NCBI GenBank assembly: GCA_947494715.1
Contig: CANLWG010000008.1
Location: forward strand, 1 to 64,000
From: an uncultured Flavobacteriaceae bacterium
GTDB lineage: Bacteria > Bacteroidota > Bacteroidia > Flavobacteriales > Flavobacteriaceae
Length of the DNA stretch: 64,000 bases
Reading direction: 5' to 3'
Numbering within the stretch: position 1 is the stretch's first letter; each line of letters begins with the position of its first letter. The position numbers and the translations under genes were made by a program. The notes under the pieces were generated by a model. It was given only the letters and a program-made list of their open reading frames with translations. It did no database searches and was not told where the DNA came from. Positions 61,569 to 64,000 of the stretch are shown here, one piece after another.

Positions 61569-62636
61569 CTATACCTTAAACCGCCATCCGAACGAATCTT
61601 CGGATCGGTTATATTGAATGTCCGTTATGCGCTTTTTAAATCGTGAAGCATAGCTCTTTTCTAGCTGTGGTAGATCGTAATCGGATCCGCGATAGCCAAA
61701 GGCAGCAATAGGGGAGACCACGGCTGCGGTACCTGCGCCGAACATTTCTTTTAAAGTACCGTTTTTAGCAGCTTCTACTACCTCGTTTACTTTAAGTTTT
61801 CGAACCTCTGCAGGAATACCCTCCTCCCTGGCAATTTCTAAAATACTCTTTCGGGTAATTCCATCCAATATGCGATCGCTAACCGGTCCCGTAACCAAAG
61901 TGTTTTTGATTCGAACAAAAATGTTCATGGCTCCGGCCTCCTCAATATATTCGTGAGTATTATCATCAGTCCAGATAACCTGTTGATATCCTTTTTCAAC
62001 GGCGAGCTGTGTAGGGTAAAATTGCCCTGCATAGTTTCCACCTGCCTTGGCAAAGCCTACACCTCCATTAGCGGCCCTGGAATATGTTTCCTCTATTAAG
62101 ACCTTTACCTTTCCCGAGGAAAAGTAGGCGCCGGAAGGGGCCGTGGCAATGATAAACTTATATTCATCCGCCGGTGAGGCATGAAACCCCCGTCCAGAGG
62201 CAAAAATGAACGGCCGTACATATAATGAGCTACCTTCTGATTGTGGGATCCAATCCCTGTCCAACTGTAAGAGGGTCTTTAGTCCTTCCATGAAATACTC
62301 CTTGGGCAGTTCTGGCATGGCCATCCGCTTTGAGGAAACGTTCAAGCGTTTGTAATTGTCCTCCGGACGAAATAGCCATATGTTATGGTCTTTATCCCTG
62401 TATGCCTTCATTCCTTCAAAAACGGATTGTCCGTAATGAAAAATTTTGGCGGAAGGGTCCAAACTTATGGGCTGGTAGGGCATAATCTTTGGAGCTTCCC
62501 AATCGCCGTTCCTATAATCGCAGACCAGCATATGGTCAGAGAATACGCTTCCAAAAGGAAGATTGTCAAAATCTACCGATGTAATTCTAGAGGTTTTGGT
62601 CTTCTCTATCGCAATTTTCTGGGCTGTACCGATCAT
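61569..62636 (-). CDS. ilvE: Branched-chain amino acid aminotransferase
   Basis: 355 residues, the longer (BCAT type II) PLP enzyme of fold type IV. Seen: GQSVFEGMKAYRDKD, RPEDNYKRLNVSSKRMAMP, SLYVRPFIFASGRG, VGFAKAGGNYAGQFYP (PLP Lys in AKAGGNY), EEAGAMNIFVR and GTLKEMFGAGTAAVVSP. Converts Leu, Ile and Val to their 2-oxo acids and back. Confidence 0.95.
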   Translation of the reverse strand: MIGTAQKIAIEKTKTSRITSVDFDNLPFGSVFSDHMLVCDYRNGDWEAPKIMPYQPISLDPSAKIFHYGQSVFEGMKAYRDKDHNIWLFRPEDNYKRLNVSSKRMAMPELPKEYFMEGLKTLLQLDRDWIPQSEGSSLYVRPFIFASGRGFHASPADEYKFIIATAPSGAYFSSGKVKVLIEETYSRAANGGVGFAKAGGNYAGQFYPTQLAVEKGYQQVIWTDDNTHEYIEEAGAMNIFVRIKNTLVTGPVSDRILDGITRKSILEIAREEGIPAEVRKLKVNEVVEAAKNGTLKEMFGAGTAAVVSPIAAFGYRGSDYDLPQLEKSYASRFKKRITDIQYNRSEDSFGWRFKV

Positions 62637-62741
62637 CTTGATAAAATTTAAACTATAAAATTAGTGATTTCTCTTTATCGGCTCTTCTTTTTTCGTCCAA
62701 AATTGATCAGATTTGTAGTAGGAAACCAATTTTTATCAGAA

Positions 62742-63245
62742 ATGAAAAGATTTAACATTTTAGCTGCCTTTTTGATGTTATATATGACCGGTTATGGGCA
62801 AAATACCCAAAAGGGAATCGAAAACAGTAATGGAAATGATAAAGGGCATCTCTTATTCGGAAGCGAGATCGTAGCGACAGGGGCAATTTCAGATAGGGAT
62901 ATGTATGCTAAATACCAGGCTATGTCAGTGATGGATTCATCCCAGACCAAATTCAGCGCAACGGTCACCGATGTTTGCCAGGCCAAGGGGTGTTGGATGA
63001 AGCTTAAACTTAAGGATGATAGTGAAACCATGGTCCGTTTTAAGGATTATGGTTTTTTTGTGCCCAAGGATATCGCCGGAAAAGAAGTGGTGGTGAGCGG
63101 AATTGCATTTGTCCAGAAAATGAGTGTGGCCGATCAAAAACATTTTGCAAAGGATGGTGGCAAGTCCGAAGCGGAAATCGAAAAAATCACGGTACCTAAA
63201 ATAACATATGGTTTTGAGGCGGTCGGTGTTTTGCTAAAAGATTGA
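62742..63245 (+). CDS. DUF4920 exported protein
   Basis: 167 residues from the ATG at 62742 (MKRFNILAAFLMLYMTGYGQ); the frame begins earlier at 62664 but without a signal peptide. The DUF4920 core: HLLFGSEIVATGAIS, VTDVCQAKGCWMKLKL (two conserved Cys), VRFKDYGFFVPKDIAGKEVV. OB-like fold, possibly metal-binding, periplasmic. Divergent from ilvE. Confidence 0.88.
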   Translation: MKRFNILAAFLMLYMTGYGQNTQKGIENSNGNDKGHLLFGSEIVATGAISDRDMYAKYQAMSVMDSSQTKFSATVTDVCQAKGCWMKLKLKDDSETMVRFKDYGFFVPKDIAGKEVVVSGIAFVQKMSVADQKHFAKDGGKSEAEIEKITVPKITYGFEAVGVLLKD

Positions 63246-63338
63246 TTTAAAACGAGCCATAATTAAGGATTTACCGTTTCCAAGACATTCATTCTACCAT
63301 CTGCAAAACAAGGCTTTTTAACTCTTGTACCCAGTGAA

Positions 63339-64000
63339 ATGAAAAGAAAGATCGTTACTACTGCTGATGGTTCAAAGACCATTTATTTAGAGGATTGGGA
63401 CGAGCATTACCATTCCAAACATGGTGCCGTCCAAGAGGCTTACCATGTATTTATAAAAAATGGACTTTCACTTTTTGACAGTGGTTCTATCTCCATTTTG
63501 GAAATGGGCTTTGGTACGGGCCTCAATGCCCTGATTACCCTTATGGAAGTAGAAAGAACAGATTTAAATATCCGATATACCGGAGTAGAGGCCTATCCGA
63601 TTTCCTCGAAAGAATGTGGGCAGTTAAACTATATCGCAGAATTAAAGGCAAAGGAATTCCAGAGCGTTTTTAAAAAAATGCACGAATGTCCATGGGAGGG
63701 TGATTACAGGATTTCGAACAACTTTGTGTTACATAAAAAGCAGATGAACTTTTTGGACATAGATGCCAAAGCTTTGTTTGATCTGGTGTACTTTGATGCT
63801 TTTGGGGCAAGGGTACAACCGGAGCTTTGGACCGAGACCATTTTTGAAAAAATGTTCCAGGCCTTAAAAAAAGATGGGATATTGGTCACTTATGCTGCTA
63901 AAGGTAGCGTACGTAGGGCCATGCAGTCAGTTGGATTCATTGTGGAACGTTTGCCCGGTCCTCCAGGAAAACGTGAAATGCTACGGGCCAGAAAACCTTA
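63339..64000 (+). CDS. mnmD: tRNA (mnm5s2U34)-methyltransferase-type protein (MnmD), cut by window end
   Basis: At least 220 residues from the ATG at 63339; the stop is expected right at the window end (the last two bases are TA after a final Pro codon). SAM-binding SISILEMGFGTGLNALIT, EAYPISSKE, LDIDAKALFDLVYFDAFGARVQPELW (the DAFGP-like catalytic loop), then TYAAKGSVRRAM and the PGPPGKREMLRA ending typical of the family. Methylates the modified uridine at the wobble position of tRNAs; this is the stand-alone MnmD half of MnmC. Confidence 0.9.
   Translation, partial: MKRKIVTTADGSKTIYLEDWDEHYHSKHGAVQEAYHVFIKNGLSLFDSGSISILEMGFGTGLNALITLMEVERTDLNIRYTGVEAYPISSKECGQLNYIAELKAKEFQSVFKKMHECPWEGDYRISNNFVLHKKQMNFLDIDAKALFDLVYFDAFGARVQPELWTETIFEKMFQALKKDGILVTYAAKGSVRRAMQSVGFIVERLPGPPGKREMLRARKP

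Overview
The window looks like chromosomal DNA of a flavobacterium (Bacteroidota, Flavobacteriaceae). The signs are SusC/SusD and Oar-like TonB-dependent receptors, CarboxypepD_reg domains, LytS/LytR-type regulators, GSII next to GSIII glutamine synthetase, weak Shine-Dalgarno sequences, and several promoters fitting the Bacteroidota -7 motif TAnnTTTG. A marine glycan degrader of the Maribacter/Zobellia/Arenibacter kind is likely, but this is inferred from gene content only. No phage, IS transposase or CRISPR array was seen.

Layout. 1-84: twelve TAAACCA heptamers in front of an operon. 112-10866: a tightly packed operon for a mannose-rich, probably N-glycan-derived substrate: SSS symporter, GH130, CBM9-like protein, two GH92 alpha-mannosidases and a DUF4838 (GH163-like) lipoprotein. 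It has no SusC/SusD pair of its own. 10952-12067: an oppositely oriented oxidoreductase with a Tat signal. 12297-14026: a LytS/LytR two-component pair. 14027-20290: an Oar-like TonB receptor, a DUF2064 gene without a usable start codon, a small membrane protein, and between them a 219-bp repeat present twice plus a decayed fragment of the response-regulator gene. 20288-20813: tRNA-Arg(ACG) followed by three more partial copies of its own 3' end, with interspersed hairpins.

20874-29362: apt, a 57-residue conserved protein overlapping it, an SPFH membrane protein, a Ca2+/Na+ exchanger, and three tandem paralogous CarboxypepD_reg proteins with mosaic similarity. 29430-32840: divergent GSII and GSIII glutamine synthetases. 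33007-39911: purM, then a Rieske / thioredoxin / ApbE / DUF4266 / DUF3570 cassette that looks like an extracytoplasmic flavinylation module, then prfA and pyrF. 40338-41664: a hydrolase and a DUF1579-like protein. 41741-48627: a SusC/SusD pair with an AraC-type membrane regulator and three copies of a LacI-operator-like repeat region. 48990-55554: DUF4197, purU, an Lrp regulator, MscS, an esterase-like protein, a DJ-1/PfpI pseudogene with two independent lesions, and DUF1684.

55626-58403: the nitrogen operon glnK-amtB-porin. Its upstream region has inverted repeats resembling one in the GSII/GSIII intergenic region, suggesting shared nitrogen control. 58698-64000: crcB, small membrane proteins (one of 59 residues), a MazG-like protein, an outer-membrane barrel, ilvE, DUF4920 and mnmD, which is cut by the window end.

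The most unusual items are the tRNA-tail repeat array, the shared nitrogen-operator candidate, the triplicated operator region around SusC/SusD, the flavinylation cassette with candidate acceptor motifs, and the set of decayed or duplicated regulatory fragments.
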